DNA of 51,539 nucleotides from Pseudoflavitalea rhizosphaerae. GTDB taxonomy: Bacteria; Bacteroidota; Bacteroidia; Chitinophagales; Chitinophagaceae. The translations under genes and the position numbers were made by a program. Positions 34,824-43,481 of the stretch are shown here, piece after piece. Each line of letters opens with the position of its first letter. Position 1 is the first letter of the stretch. Under the pieces are notes generated by a model that saw only the letters and a program-made list of their open reading frames with translations, did no database searches and had not been told where the DNA came from. The stretch lies in assembly GCF_003991355.1 (NCBI RefSeq), contig NZ_RCSU01000019.1, forward strand, positions 1 to 51,539. The letters run 5' to 3'.

Positions 34824-34856
34824 TATAGCGGTGTAGCCCTTTTGATGTGACATATA
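34824..34856 (+). promoter_or_regulatory. Shared upstream element, site B (GCGG-N15-GTGACATA)
   Basis: TATAGCGG, 15 bases, then GTGACATATA (34847-34856). The start codon of the GH92 gene is only 15 bases after the first base of GTGACATA, much closer than at sites A and C. If GTGACATA were a -10 element, the message would be nearly leaderless. Confidence 0.55.
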
Positions 34857-34861
34857 TTCGT

Positions 34862-37150
34862 ATGAATAGATCAGGTTATATCCGGAAGCTCTGCTATTGC
34901 TTACTGACCAGTTGCTTTGCCAATACTGCCTTTGCGCAGCAGGAACTGGTACAATATGTAAATACCTTACAGGGTACAGATTCTAAATTTGAACTGAGCT
35001 GGGGCAACACCTATCCCACAACAGCATTGCCATACGGAATGCATACCTGGGCCGCGCAGACCGGGAAGAACGGGGAAGGATGGAAATACCAGTATTCCAT
35101 GAATTCCATCCGCGGATTTCAACAGGCTCATCAATGCAGTCCCTGGGTAAGCGATTATGGTGTGTTCTCGCTCATGCCGGAGGTCGGGGAACTGGTAGTG
35201 GACCAGAACAAGCGCGCTGCAGTCTTTTCTCACGCCAATGAATCAGCGAAGCCGCATTACTACAAAGTGAAATTCGATAACGGCATCAGCACTGAAATAT
35301 CGCCTACGGAAAGAGGTGCGCACCTGCGTTTCAGTTTTCCAAAAAGAAAGGATGCATACATAGTGCTGGATGGTTACACCAAACAAAGCAGGGTCACTAT
35401 CATTCCCGCTGAGCGAAAGATCATCGGCTATGTGAACAACCAGCGTTTTGCGCCGGAATCCTTTAAGAACTATTTCGTGATCGTATTTGATCAGCCCTTC
35501 GAAGCCTGGGGAACATGGGAAAACAGGAACAATAGCATCCAGCCAGGTGCATCGGATGCCGAAGGCGATGGAAAAGGCGCATATATCAAGTTCAGGAAGG
35601 GCGTGAAAGTGCAGGCGCGTGTAGCCAGTTCATATATCAGTCCTGAACAGGCTCAGGTTACCTGGGAGCGGGAACTGGGTGCACATAAATCGCTGGAGCA
35701 AACCAAAACCAATGCGGCTGTGGTCTGGAACAAACTGCTGGGGCGTGTACTGGTGGAAGGGGGGACCGAAGAACAGAAAGCAACATTTTACAGTTGTTTA
35801 TTTCGCGCCAATCTTTTCAGCCGCCAGTTCTTCGAATACGATAAAAATGGAAACCCGTACTACTGGAGCCCATACGATGCCAAAGTACATACAGGTTATA
35901 TGTACACCGATAACGGGTTCTGGGATACATTCCGTTCACAGTTCCCGCTGACCAATATCCTTCATCCGGCTATGCAGGGCCGTTATATGCAGGCTTTGCT
36001 GGATGCACAAAAGCAATGTGGCTGGTTACCCAGCTGGTCGTTCCCCGGCGAAACCGGTGGTATGGTAGGTAATCATTCCATTTCACTGCTCACCGATGCA
36101 TGGGTGAAAGGCATCCGCAGTTTCAATCCGGATTCAGCGTTGAAAGCCTATGCACACGAGGCCATGAATAAGGGACCCTGGGGCGGCGCCAATGGAAGGG
36201 CAGGCTGGAAAGAGTACTGGCAACTGGGTTTCGTTCCTTATCCCGAATCTGAAGGCTCCACTGCGCAAACACTGGAATATGCTTACGATGATTTCTGCGC
36301 CTGGCAACTGGCGCGGATGACAGGCAATAAATTCTATGAAGGGATTTTCGGCAGAGTGATGTACAATTACCGGAACGTATTCGATTCCACCATCGGTTTC
36401 ATGCGTGGCCGCAGGAATGACGGCAGCTGGAAACCGGATTTCGACCCATATGTATGGGGAGGCCCATATACGGAAGGTAATGCCTGGCATTACAACTGGT
36501 CTGTATTCCACGATGTGCAGGGACTCATCAATCTCACAGGAGGCGATAAAAGATTCACCAGCAAGATCGATTCCGTTTTCACTGTTCCAAATACCGTGAA
36601 ATACGGCACTTACGGAACCATGATCCATGAAATGAAAGAAATGGTGCTGGCCGGAATGGGCCAATACGCGCATGGCAATCAGCCTATCCAGCATATGATC
36701 TATCTCTACAGCTATGCCGGACAACCCTGGAAAACACAATACCATGTACGGCAGGTAATGGAAAAACTGTACAACAGTTCCGAAAAAGGATTTCCGGGAG
36801 ATGAAGACCAGGGCGGTATGTCTTCCTGGTATGTACTGAGCGCGCTGGGTATTTACAGTGTTTGTCCGGGTACCGATCAATACGTGCTGGGCAGTCCGGT
36901 TTTTCCAAAAGTCACCATCACCATGGAAAATGGAAAAAAGTTCATCATCGAGGCCGTTGGTAACAATAAAGAGAATGTATACATCCAATCCGCAACTTTG
37001 AACGGGAAGGCACACACGAAGAACTACATCACGTACGGCGACCTGGAAAACGGTGGCCATCTCAAATTTGAAATGGGCAATCAGCCGAACCAACAACGTG
37101 GCATAGCCGAAACCGACCGTCCATTTTCACTTTCTGCTCCTAAACGATAA
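34862..37150 (+). CDS. GH92 family alpha-mannosidase, exported
   Basis: A 762-aa calcium-dependent exo-alpha-mannosidase. The ATG at 34862 is chosen because it opens a signal peptide (cleavage near residue 26, AFAQ); a GTG at 34847 would add five residues. The N-domain begins VQYVNTLQGTDSKFELSWGN and holds TTALPYGMHTW. The (alpha/alpha)6 domain has DNGFWDTFRSQFPL, GWLPSWSFPGETGGMVGNHS, EGNAWHYNWSVFHD and the catalytic-region GDEDQGGMSSWYVLSALG (Asp647-Glu648-Asp649). All GH92 blocks seen in active enzymes are present. The mannose linkage cut cannot be told from sequence. The GH2 gene follows 8 bases after its stop. Confidence 0.93.
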   Translation: MNRSGYIRKLCYCLLTSCFANTAFAQQELVQYVNTLQGTDSKFELSWGNTYPTTALPYGMHTWAAQTGKNGEGWKYQYSMNSIRGFQQAHQCSPWVSDYGVFSLMPEVGELVVDQNKRAAVFSHANESAKPHYYKVKFDNGISTEISPTERGAHLRFSFPKRKDAYIVLDGYTKQSRVTIIPAERKIIGYVNNQRFAPESFKNYFVIVFDQPFEAWGTWENRNNSIQPGASDAEGDGKGAYIKFRKGVKVQARVASSYISPEQAQVTWERELGAHKSLEQTKTNAAVVWNKLLGRVLVEGGTEEQKATFYSCLFRANLFSRQFFEYDKNGNPYYWSPYDAKVHTGYMYTDNGFWDTFRSQFPLTNILHPAMQGRYMQALLDAQKQCGWLPSWSFPGETGGMVGNHSISLLTDAWVKGIRSFNPDSALKAYAHEAMNKGPWGGANGRAGWKEYWQLGFVPYPESEGSTAQTLEYAYDDFCAWQLARMTGNKFYEGIFGRVMYNYRNVFDSTIGFMRGRRNDGSWKPDFDPYVWGGPYTEGNAWHYNWSVFHDVQGLINLTGGDKRFTSKIDSVFTVPNTVKYGTYGTMIHEMKEMVLAGMGQYAHGNQPIQHMIYLYSYAGQPWKTQYHVRQVMEKLYNSSEKGFPGDEDQGGMSSWYVLSALGIYSVCPGTDQYVLGSPVFPKVTITMENGKKFIIEAVGNNKENVYIQSATLNGKAHTKNYITYGDLENGGHLKFEMGNQPNQQRGIAETDRPFSLSAPKR

Positions 37151-37158
37151 ATAGTATT

Positions 37159-40071
37159 ATGTTCAGATCAATATTCACTTCGCTTATAATAGCGCTGGCA
37201 TCCGTATCCCTCCAGGCGCAAATCCGTCAATCCCTCAACAGTGACCAGGTGGAATGGAAACTCATACCGCAGTCGGCCATTGGAAAAGACAGTGTACAGC
37301 TCTATTCGCCTGGTTTCAATACCAGCAACTGGATGAAAGCCCTGGTTCCTGGAGCCGTGTTCACTTCCTATGTGGAAGCCGGATTGGAGAAGGATCCCAA
37401 CTATGGCGACAATATCTACCAGGTAGATAAATCCAAATACAATAAGAATTTCTGGTACCGTACAGAACTCAATATTTTCAATCAGCCAGGCCAAACCATC
37501 TGGCTGAATTTTGAAGGCATTAACCGCAAAGGCGAAGTGTTCTTCAATGGCGTTCGCCTAGGGCTGCTCGACGGATTCATGCACCGCGGTAAATTCAATA
37601 TCACGGAGCTGGTGCAGGCGGATAAAAAGAATGTACTGGCTGTGCTCGTTTACTGGCCAACCTTACCTGTACCCAATCTTGCCAGCCCTACATATATTTC
37701 AAGCGATGGCTGGGATTGGATGCCATCCGTTCCCGGATTGCTACAGGGCATCACAGATGATGTATACCTCACCACTACAGGAAGCGTAACGCTGGAAGAT
37801 CCCTGGGTCCGTACTGACCTTACCAAAGAGAAAGACGGTCTGGTGAATGTATCGCTTGACCTGTTCAACAATTCCGGAAAAGAATTGAAAGGTGTATTCA
37901 CCGGCACCATCCAGCCGGGCAATATCAGTTTCAGCCGTAACCTGAATATAGGGGCAGGCAAGACCATCCGGCAAGTTTTCGATACAGCCGATTTTAGACA
38001 ATTGCTCATCAGGGACCCTAAACTCTGGTGGCCTAACGGATATGGAGAACCGCATCTTTATACCATCGATCTTTCCTTCTCCGTGGATGGAAAAGTCTCC
38101 GACAGCAGGCAGATCAAATTTGGTATCAGGAAATATACCTACGATACACTTGGCAGCGTATTACATATCAGTGTGAATGGTGAAAGGATCTTCATCAAGG
38201 GAGGCAACTGGGGCATGAGTGAATACCTCCTGCGTTGCCGCGGAAATGAATACGATCTGAAAATGCAATTGCATCGTGAAATGAATTACAATATGGTGCG
38301 GAACTGGATCGGTTCAGTTACCGATGAAGAATTCTATGATGCCTGTGATAAATATGGCATCATGGTTTGGGACGATTTCTGGCTCAACTCCCATCCCAAC
38401 CTGCCCACTGATGTTTTTGCCTTCAATCACAATGCTGTGGAGAAGATCAAAAGGCTTCGCAATCATGCAAGTATTGCGCTCTGGTGCGGCGATAATGAAG
38501 GCTACCCGCTGCCGCCACTCAATGGATGGCTGCGCGAAAATGTACAGGCATTTGATGGTGGCGATCGCTGGTATCATGCCAATTCCCATTCCGACGCATT
38601 AACAGGAAGTGGCCCCTGGGTGAACTTCCATCCCAAATGGTATTTCACCAAATATCCCGGAGGCTTTGGAGGCAATCCCGGCTGGGGCTTACGCACAGAG
38701 ATCGGTACCGCTGTATTCACCAACTTTGAGAGTTTCAAAAAATTCATGCCCCGGGACAAATGGTGGCCCCGCAATGAGATGTGGGATAAACATTTCTTCG
38801 GCAAATCCGCTTTCAATGCCGGCCCGGATAATTATGTGAACACCATCAACAACAGTTATGGAGCTGCAACCGGCATAGAAGATTTCTGCCGCAAAGCGCA
38901 ACTGGTGAATCTCGAAACCAACAAAGCCATGTACGAAGGCTGGCTGCATCATATGTGGAACGATGCTTCCGGCATCATGACATGGATGAGCCAGAGCGCT
39001 TATCCGTCCATGGTATGGCAGACCTATGATTACTATTACGATCTCACCGGCGCTTACTTCGGTGTGAAGAAAGCCAATGAGCCTGTTCATATCCAATGGA
39101 GCTATGCCGATAATTCCGTGAAGCTGATCAATACCACATTGAACAAACTGGAAAAGGTGAAAGCCAAAGCCATCGTGTATACCTTGGATGGGAAAGAAGC
39201 GAAGCAATATGGAAAGGAGATAACCCTCGATGCTGCGGCTAATGCTGCCACGCCCTGCTTCGATATCAATTTCAGTATCGATAATATCGCTTATAAAACA
39301 AAAGCCGTCGCCAGTTCTTTCTCACCTGAAGCCGGTGATGCGGGTGCCGTGTCCGATGGCAGCAGTGGAAGCCGCTGGAGCAGTAAGTATACAGACGATG
39401 AGTGGGTGTATGTAGATCTTGGAGAGAAGCAGGAGATTGCAGCCGTTACGATCAACTGGGAATCCGCCTATGCGAAGGCTTACAGGATCCAGGTGTCTGA
39501 CGATGCCGTGATCTGGACAGATGTTTATAAAACGGAAAATGGAAAAGGTGGAGTAGACCAAATTAGTTTCAAGCCTGTACGTACGCGCTATGTAAAAATG
39601 CAGGGCATCAAAAGGGCTTCCGATTGGGGTTACTCCATCTATGATCTTGAAGTGTATGGCCGGGACCGCAGCAATGCTCTCCAGGAAATGCAGTTCATCA
39701 AATTGCTGCTTACAGATCAGCAGGGCAAACTGCTTTCTGATAATTTTTATTGGAGGAGCAATAAGTCGTCTGATTATACCGCGCTTAATAAGTTGCCGAA
39801 GGCATCTCTTAAAACAAGCGCCAGGCTTACAACAGAAGGAAACCGGTCTGTGATAGAAGCGGATATCGTGAATAGAGGAAAGGGCGTTGCATTCGCCATC
39901 CGCGTGCAGGCCATCGATGCAGCAACCGGGGAACAAATATTACCAGCGATCATGAACGACAACTATTTCACTTTGCTGAAAGGAGAATCCAAAACCATCC
40001 GGATCAGCTTTGATACAACCTTACTGCCTTCCGGTAATTTCAAGCTATTGGTTGAGGCTTACAATAAATAG
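37159..40071 (+). CDS. GH2 family glycosidase (exo-beta-glucosaminidase / endo-beta-mannosidase-like) with internal F5/8-type domain
   Basis: A 970-aa exported enzyme (signal cleavage near residue 20, LQAQ). It has the GH2 sugar-binding domain (about 40-190), an Ig-like domain (195-305) and the TIM barrel (about 310-590). Acid/base Glu447 is in ALWCGDNEGYP, and the probable nucleophile Glu514 is in LRTEIG; the barrel style matches exo-beta-D-glucosaminidase and mannosylglycoprotein endo-beta-mannosidase relatives. An F5/8 type C (CBM32-like) domain at about 708-834 (WSSKYTDDEWVYVDLG, YSIYDLEVYG) interrupts the C-terminal Ig-like region, which resumes at FIKLLLTDQQGKLLSDNFYW. Beside GH92 it probably cuts a mannose- or glucosamine-beta link, perhaps the Man-beta-GlcNAc core. 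It ends the operon. Confidence 0.88.
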   Translation: MFRSIFTSLIIALASVSLQAQIRQSLNSDQVEWKLIPQSAIGKDSVQLYSPGFNTSNWMKALVPGAVFTSYVEAGLEKDPNYGDNIYQVDKSKYNKNFWYRTELNIFNQPGQTIWLNFEGINRKGEVFFNGVRLGLLDGFMHRGKFNITELVQADKKNVLAVLVYWPTLPVPNLASPTYISSDGWDWMPSVPGLLQGITDDVYLTTTGSVTLEDPWVRTDLTKEKDGLVNVSLDLFNNSGKELKGVFTGTIQPGNISFSRNLNIGAGKTIRQVFDTADFRQLLIRDPKLWWPNGYGEPHLYTIDLSFSVDGKVSDSRQIKFGIRKYTYDTLGSVLHISVNGERIFIKGGNWGMSEYLLRCRGNEYDLKMQLHREMNYNMVRNWIGSVTDEEFYDACDKYGIMVWDDFWLNSHPNLPTDVFAFNHNAVEKIKRLRNHASIALWCGDNEGYPLPPLNGWLRENVQAFDGGDRWYHANSHSDALTGSGPWVNFHPKWYFTKYPGGFGGNPGWGLRTEIGTAVFTNFESFKKFMPRDKWWPRNEMWDKHFFGKSAFNAGPDNYVNTINNSYGAATGIEDFCRKAQLVNLETNKAMYEGWLHHMWNDASGIMTWMSQSAYPSMVWQTYDYYYDLTGAYFGVKKANEPVHIQWSYADNSVKLINTTLNKLEKVKAKAIVYTLDGKEAKQYGKEITLDAAANAATPCFDINFSIDNIAYKTKAVASSFSPEAGDAGAVSDGSSGSRWSSKYTDDEWVYVDLGEKQEIAAVTINWESAYAKAYRIQVSDDAVIWTDVYKTENGKGGVDQISFKPVRTRYVKMQGIKRASDWGYSIYDLEVYGRDRSNALQEMQFIKLLLTDQQGKLLSDNFYWRSNKSSDYTALNKLPKASLKTSARLTTEGNRSVIEADIVNRGKGVAFAIRVQAIDAATGEQILPAIMNDNYFTLLKGESKTIRISFDTTLLPSGNFKLLVEAYNK

Positions 40072-40096
40072 CAGGGAGCCGGCAGTAAATAGCAGC

Positions 40097-40214
40097 GTGT
40101 GGCCAGTCGCTCGCCTCTGGCGAGTGACTTGTATTTGTTCGCCTCCGGCGAACACCGCGTCGCCGGAGGCGACTAAACAAAAGTCACTCGCCAGAGGCGA
40201 GCGACTGGCCACAC
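40097..40214. repeat. Composite palindromic element (copy 4), best-preserved
   Basis: A 118-base element with perfect 34-base inverted arms at 40097-40130 and 40181-40214. Each arm holds a hairpin (GCTCGCC-TCT-GGCGAGT). The inner block carries GTTCGCC-TCC-GGCGAAC (about 40137-40153) and GTCGCC-GGA-GGCGAC (about 40159-40173). It begins 26 bases after the GH2 stop and separates the two Sus loci. Confidence 0.95.
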
Positions 40215-40254
40215 CCGACTGCACACACTTATCACCCTGCTTCTTTTTATTACC

Positions 40255-40287
40255 GATGGCGGTAGTGCTTTTCCCATGTGACATATA
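40255..40287 (+). promoter_or_regulatory. Shared upstream element, site C (GCGG-N15-GTGACATA)
   Basis: GATGGCGG, 15 bases, then GTGACATATA (40278-40287). GTGACATA starts 31 bases before the SusD start at 40309. The first eight bases are identical to site A, and GTGACATATA is identical to site B. Confidence 0.6.
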
Positions 40288-40308
40288 CATACGAATCATA
40301 GCTTGCTT

Positions 40309-42003
40309 ATGACAAATTTGAAACTGACCGCCTGCGTTGCTTTGTTTGTAACGGCCATTGCCTGCAACAAAGGCGATTTCCTCGATAAGACCGCCACTTC
40401 AGATCTTACGGAAAGATCTGTATTCTCAGACAGCGCCCGCACCATGGAGTTCCTCACGGGCATTTATGCAGATATCGCTTATAGCTTCAATCCTTTCCGT
40501 TTTGGCGGAGCCGGTCTGGAATCCGCTTCCGATGAGGCTGAAGGCCCGGGCTCCAACAGTTCCAGCACTTATATCCAATGGGCTACCGGCAGCATCAACT
40601 CCAATGCCTGGGCAGCAGGAGATGCCTGGAATACATCCTATGCCAATATCCGCCGCGTGAATGTATTCTTCAAATATCTTCCTTTAGCACCCATCGCGAA
40701 TTCACTGAAGACGAACGCAAAAGCGGAAGCCCGTTTTCTCCGCGCCTGGTATTATTTCAACCTGGTAAAACATTATGGAGGCGTACCGCTGGTTGGGGAT
40801 ACCATCTATACCGGTGATGCTCCCATCCTTGTTGAGCGCAATAATTTCGAAGACTGTATCAATTATATCGTATCTGAACTGAACACGGCCATACCTGATC
40901 TCCTGCCTTCCCAGTTCAGCAATAATTATGGAAGGATCACTTCCGGTGCGGCGCGTGCATTGAAAGCGCGCGTGCTGCTGTATGCCGCCAGTCCTCTTTT
41001 CAATGGCGGACAGATCGCTGCATCGGAACCGCTTCGCTCCATTACCGGATATCCCACTGCGGACCCTGAACGCTGGCGGCTGGCGGCGCAGGCAGCCAAA
41101 GACGTGATGGACCTGAACCTGTACAAGCTCAATGAAGACAATACCACTGCGCCTGGTTATGGCTTTTACAAACTCTTCACGCTTCGTAAGAATGATGAGC
41201 ATATCCTGCAGGGCATGCGTAACAAGAACCGTGAGCTGGAAGGCATGTGGCTGCCGCCGAGCCGCGGCGCCGGTGATGGCGCCAATCCTACCAAAGAGAT
41301 GGCCGATGCATTCCCTATGCGCAATGGAAAATCCATTTCAGAAGCAGGCTCGGGATATGATCCCACTCATCCCTACAATAACCGTGATCCACGATTCAAT
41401 TATTCCATTATTCATAATGAATCCCTGGTATGGATCAATAATGGTCCCAAACAACCTGTATACACATACGTAGGTACACCGCAGGATGCGATCTATATCG
41501 GCACCAATACCGGCTTTTACATCAACAAGATGTTGCAGGAAGATGTGGTGCCCAACAATTTCACCGAAACCGAGCGCTGCTTTCCGCTGATCCGTTATGC
41601 AGAGATACTCCTCAATTATGCTGAAGCATTGAATGAAGCAGATGGTGCAGTGCCCGAAGTATACGAAGCAGTGGAAGCCATCCGCAAGCGCGCAGGACTT
41701 GACCCTTACCAGTTGCCGGCAGGCCTCACGAAAGATCAGATGCGCGCCGTCATACAGGCCGAACGCAGGATAGAGCTGGCATTCGAAGAGCACAGGTTCT
41801 GGGATGTACGCCGATGGAAGATCGCACCACAAACAGACAACAAGACAATGCACGGAACAGAGATCACTAAGAACGGGGGCAACTACAACTACCAGACCAT
41901 CGATGTTCGTACCCATGTTTTCCGTGATGCCATGTACCTCTGGCCATTGCCACAGGGCGAGCTTTCCAAATCACCTGAACTCTTACAGAACCCCGGTTGG
42001 TAA
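40309..42003 (+). CDS. RagB/SusD family lipoprotein, first gene of its cassette
   Basis: A 564-aa lipoprotein with Cys19 (TAIAC). The ATG at 40309 is preferred over a TTG two codons earlier. Landmarks are FLRAWYYFNLVKHYGGVPLV, ALKARVLLYAASPLFNGG, RYAEILLNYAEALNEAD, DPYQLPAGLTK and ELAFEEHRFWD. It is a clear paralogue of the SusD at 46562, with near-identical stretches. Unlike normal SusD genes, it has no SusC directly upstream: a palindromic element and shared element C lie there instead. It is followed by the DUF5004 gene after 19 bases. Confidence 0.94.
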   Translation: MTNLKLTACVALFVTAIACNKGDFLDKTATSDLTERSVFSDSARTMEFLTGIYADIAYSFNPFRFGGAGLESASDEAEGPGSNSSSTYIQWATGSINSNAWAAGDAWNTSYANIRRVNVFFKYLPLAPIANSLKTNAKAEARFLRAWYYFNLVKHYGGVPLVGDTIYTGDAPILVERNNFEDCINYIVSELNTAIPDLLPSQFSNNYGRITSGAARALKARVLLYAASPLFNGGQIAASEPLRSITGYPTADPERWRLAAQAAKDVMDLNLYKLNEDNTTAPGYGFYKLFTLRKNDEHILQGMRNKNRELEGMWLPPSRGAGDGANPTKEMADAFPMRNGKSISEAGSGYDPTHPYNNRDPRFNYSIIHNESLVWINNGPKQPVYTYVGTPQDAIYIGTNTGFYINKMLQEDVVPNNFTETERCFPLIRYAEILLNYAEALNEADGAVPEVYEAVEAIRKRAGLDPYQLPAGLTKDQMRAVIQAERRIELAFEEHRFWDVRRWKIAPQTDNKTMHGTEITKNGGNYNYQTIDVRTHVFRDAMYLWPLPQGELSKSPELLQNPGW

Positions 42004-42022
42004 AACATCAAAAAGAATTCCC

Positions 42023-42448
42023 ATGAAAAAATGGATAAGCATTCTGATGGTAGCGATAACGATGGTTATCGCTGCCTGTCAAAAAGAGAAGGAGATGCAT
42101 TTCACTGAATCCAATAAGCCGCTCACCGGCGCCTGGAAGATCGTGAAAGTGGTCCGCAATGGAGAAGATATGACCAACCGTTTCAACTTCGCGTCCTTCC
42201 GTATCAACTTCACACAAGATTCCTATACTATCGATAATCCTGTACCCTTCCTGGTGAATAAAAATGGCAAATGGCAATTCGACGATCCCCAGTACCCTAT
42301 GGAACTTTCATTCACTCCTGATGGCGGAAGCGCCCTGAAGCCCGGGTTCCGCTATCCCGTTGTAAAAGGAAAACGGAACCTGGTGCTGATCTTCAGTCCG
42401 GGCTGTCATCAAAACCAATACGAATACACTCTCGAACCACTGCAATAG
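42023..42448 (+). CDS. DUF5004-like lipoprotein
   Basis: A 141-aa lipoprotein with Cys19 (VIAAC). The ATG at 42023 is used; a longer frame from 41804 overlaps SusD and is rejected. The mature part starts with a KPLTGAWKIVKVVRNGED block like lipocalin-type domains, then FRINFTQDSYTI and a NKNGKWQFDDPQYP turn. It matches my recollection of DUF5004 proteins, which accompany SusCD pairs and DUF4961 proteins. A role as an accessory surface glycan-binding protein is inferred. It lies between SusD and the DUF4961-like gene. Confidence 0.72.
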   Translation: MKKWISILMVAITMVIAACQKEKEMHFTESNKPLTGAWKIVKVVRNGEDMTNRFNFASFRINFTQDSYTIDNPVPFLVNKNGKWQFDDPQYPMELSFTPDGGSALKPGFRYPVVKGKRNLVLIFSPGCHQNQYEYTLEPLQ

Positions 42449-42463
42449 CATAAACACTGCAAC

Positions 42464-43438
42464 ATGAAACGATTGCTCAGGAAAAAGAATTTCAAGCAGC
42501 TCTTCTACCTCACACTGGTGGTAGCCATTGTGGTGGCCAGTTGTATCGAGATCCGCGGCGTATCTCACCCGGGTACCGTAAAAGCCGGTGATACACTTAC
42601 CATTGAAGTGAAAGCCTGGATGGATCCCTACTGGACACAGCCACAGAGCCGGCTCATCATCGGGTTCATGGCGCCGAAGAGCTGGAATGCACGCGAGAAC
42701 ATGCGCATGTTTTATACCAGTTCATTCGCCAATGGGACCATGAGCCCGGTGCCTGCCAATGCAACGCCCTGGGGATCCAGTCAGAAATGGCCGGAAGCCA
42801 TCATGGAGCGCATAGGCATCGGCGGTAATTATATCAATGACCTGGAATGGGTGGTTTTCCAGTCAGACTTAGCTTACGACATGAGTGATATCGCAGAGAT
42901 CAATGCCACTGTTACCATCAAGGTGAAAGCCGGACCGGAGAACCTTCGCGTGAAGCTCGGTTATTTCAGCGCCAGCAGCGCACAGGAACTCAGTGAGCCG
43001 AAATTCTACGGCAAATGGTTCACAGACTGCCTGGAAGTAACGGATGGCGTTGGTGAGCTGATCGATTTCTGTAGTCCACAGATCAGCGCTGTTCAGCCTT
43101 CGTCCGCCACCGACAATGATATTATCACTTTCAAATATGATGAGGATGCCATTACCACTGATCTCAGCGGTGCAGATAAGGTTTTCCTTTGCGCCAAAGC
43201 CTATACCACCAATAATGAAGTGATAGAAGTGTGCAGTCAGCAACCTGCTTCTGCACTCACAGAACTGGGAGGAAAGAAATGGAGGATCGATCTCTGGCCG
43301 CGCAGTTATTTCAACCTGCGGGAAGACCAGACCCTCGACAGGATGGAATACTACTACACCGATGTAACGGGGACCATCAAAGTATTGAAACAGGGAAATA
43401 CCGGCGACCCATTCGTTTTTAGATTCAATTGCCAGTAA
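42464..43438 (+). CDS. DUF4961-like lipoprotein
   Basis: A 324-aa lipoprotein with a signal ending at Cys27 (VVASC). It appears to have beta-sandwich domains: an early one with GTVKAGDTLTIEVKAWMD, and a C-terminal half from about residue 205 (SPQISAVQPSSATDNDIITF) with Cys in FLCAKAY and EVCSQQ. This pattern and the place next to a DUF5004-like gene fit DUF4961 proteins of Bacteroidota glycan loci. No catalytic motif is seen; surface glycan binding is likely. The gene starts 15 bases after the DUF5004-like gene and 43 bases before SusC. Confidence 0.72.
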   Translation: MKRLLRKKNFKQLFYLTLVVAIVVASCIEIRGVSHPGTVKAGDTLTIEVKAWMDPYWTQPQSRLIIGFMAPKSWNARENMRMFYTSSFANGTMSPVPANATPWGSSQKWPEAIMERIGIGGNYINDLEWVVFQSDLAYDMSDIAEINATVTIKVKAGPENLRVKLGYFSASSAQELSEPKFYGKWFTDCLEVTDGVGELIDFCSPQISAVQPSSATDNDIITFKYDEDAITTDLSGADKVFLCAKAYTTNNEVIEVCSQQPASALTELGGKKWRIDLWPRSYFNLREDQTLDRMEYYYTDVTGTIKVLKQGNTGDPFVFRFNCQ

Positions 43439-43460
43439 TAACAGAGGTCTTAACCAAACT

Positions 43461-43471
43461 ACCATCGCTAA
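43461..43471 (+). promoter_or_regulatory. 11-base leader motif shared with the other SusC gene of the cassette
   Basis: ACCATCGCTAA lies 10 bases before the ATG at 43482 and is identical to 48267-48277, which is only 3 bases before the ATG at 48281 (9 bases before the in-frame ATG at 48287). It may act in translation start or simply record a gene duplication. Confidence 0.4.
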
Positions 43472-43481
43472 ATCAATTCAT

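Noticed and set aside
36134-37096. Minus-strand open frame of about 320 codons opposite the GH92 gene
   Set aside because: The GH92 frame carries all family blocks over the same stretch, so this is a shadow.
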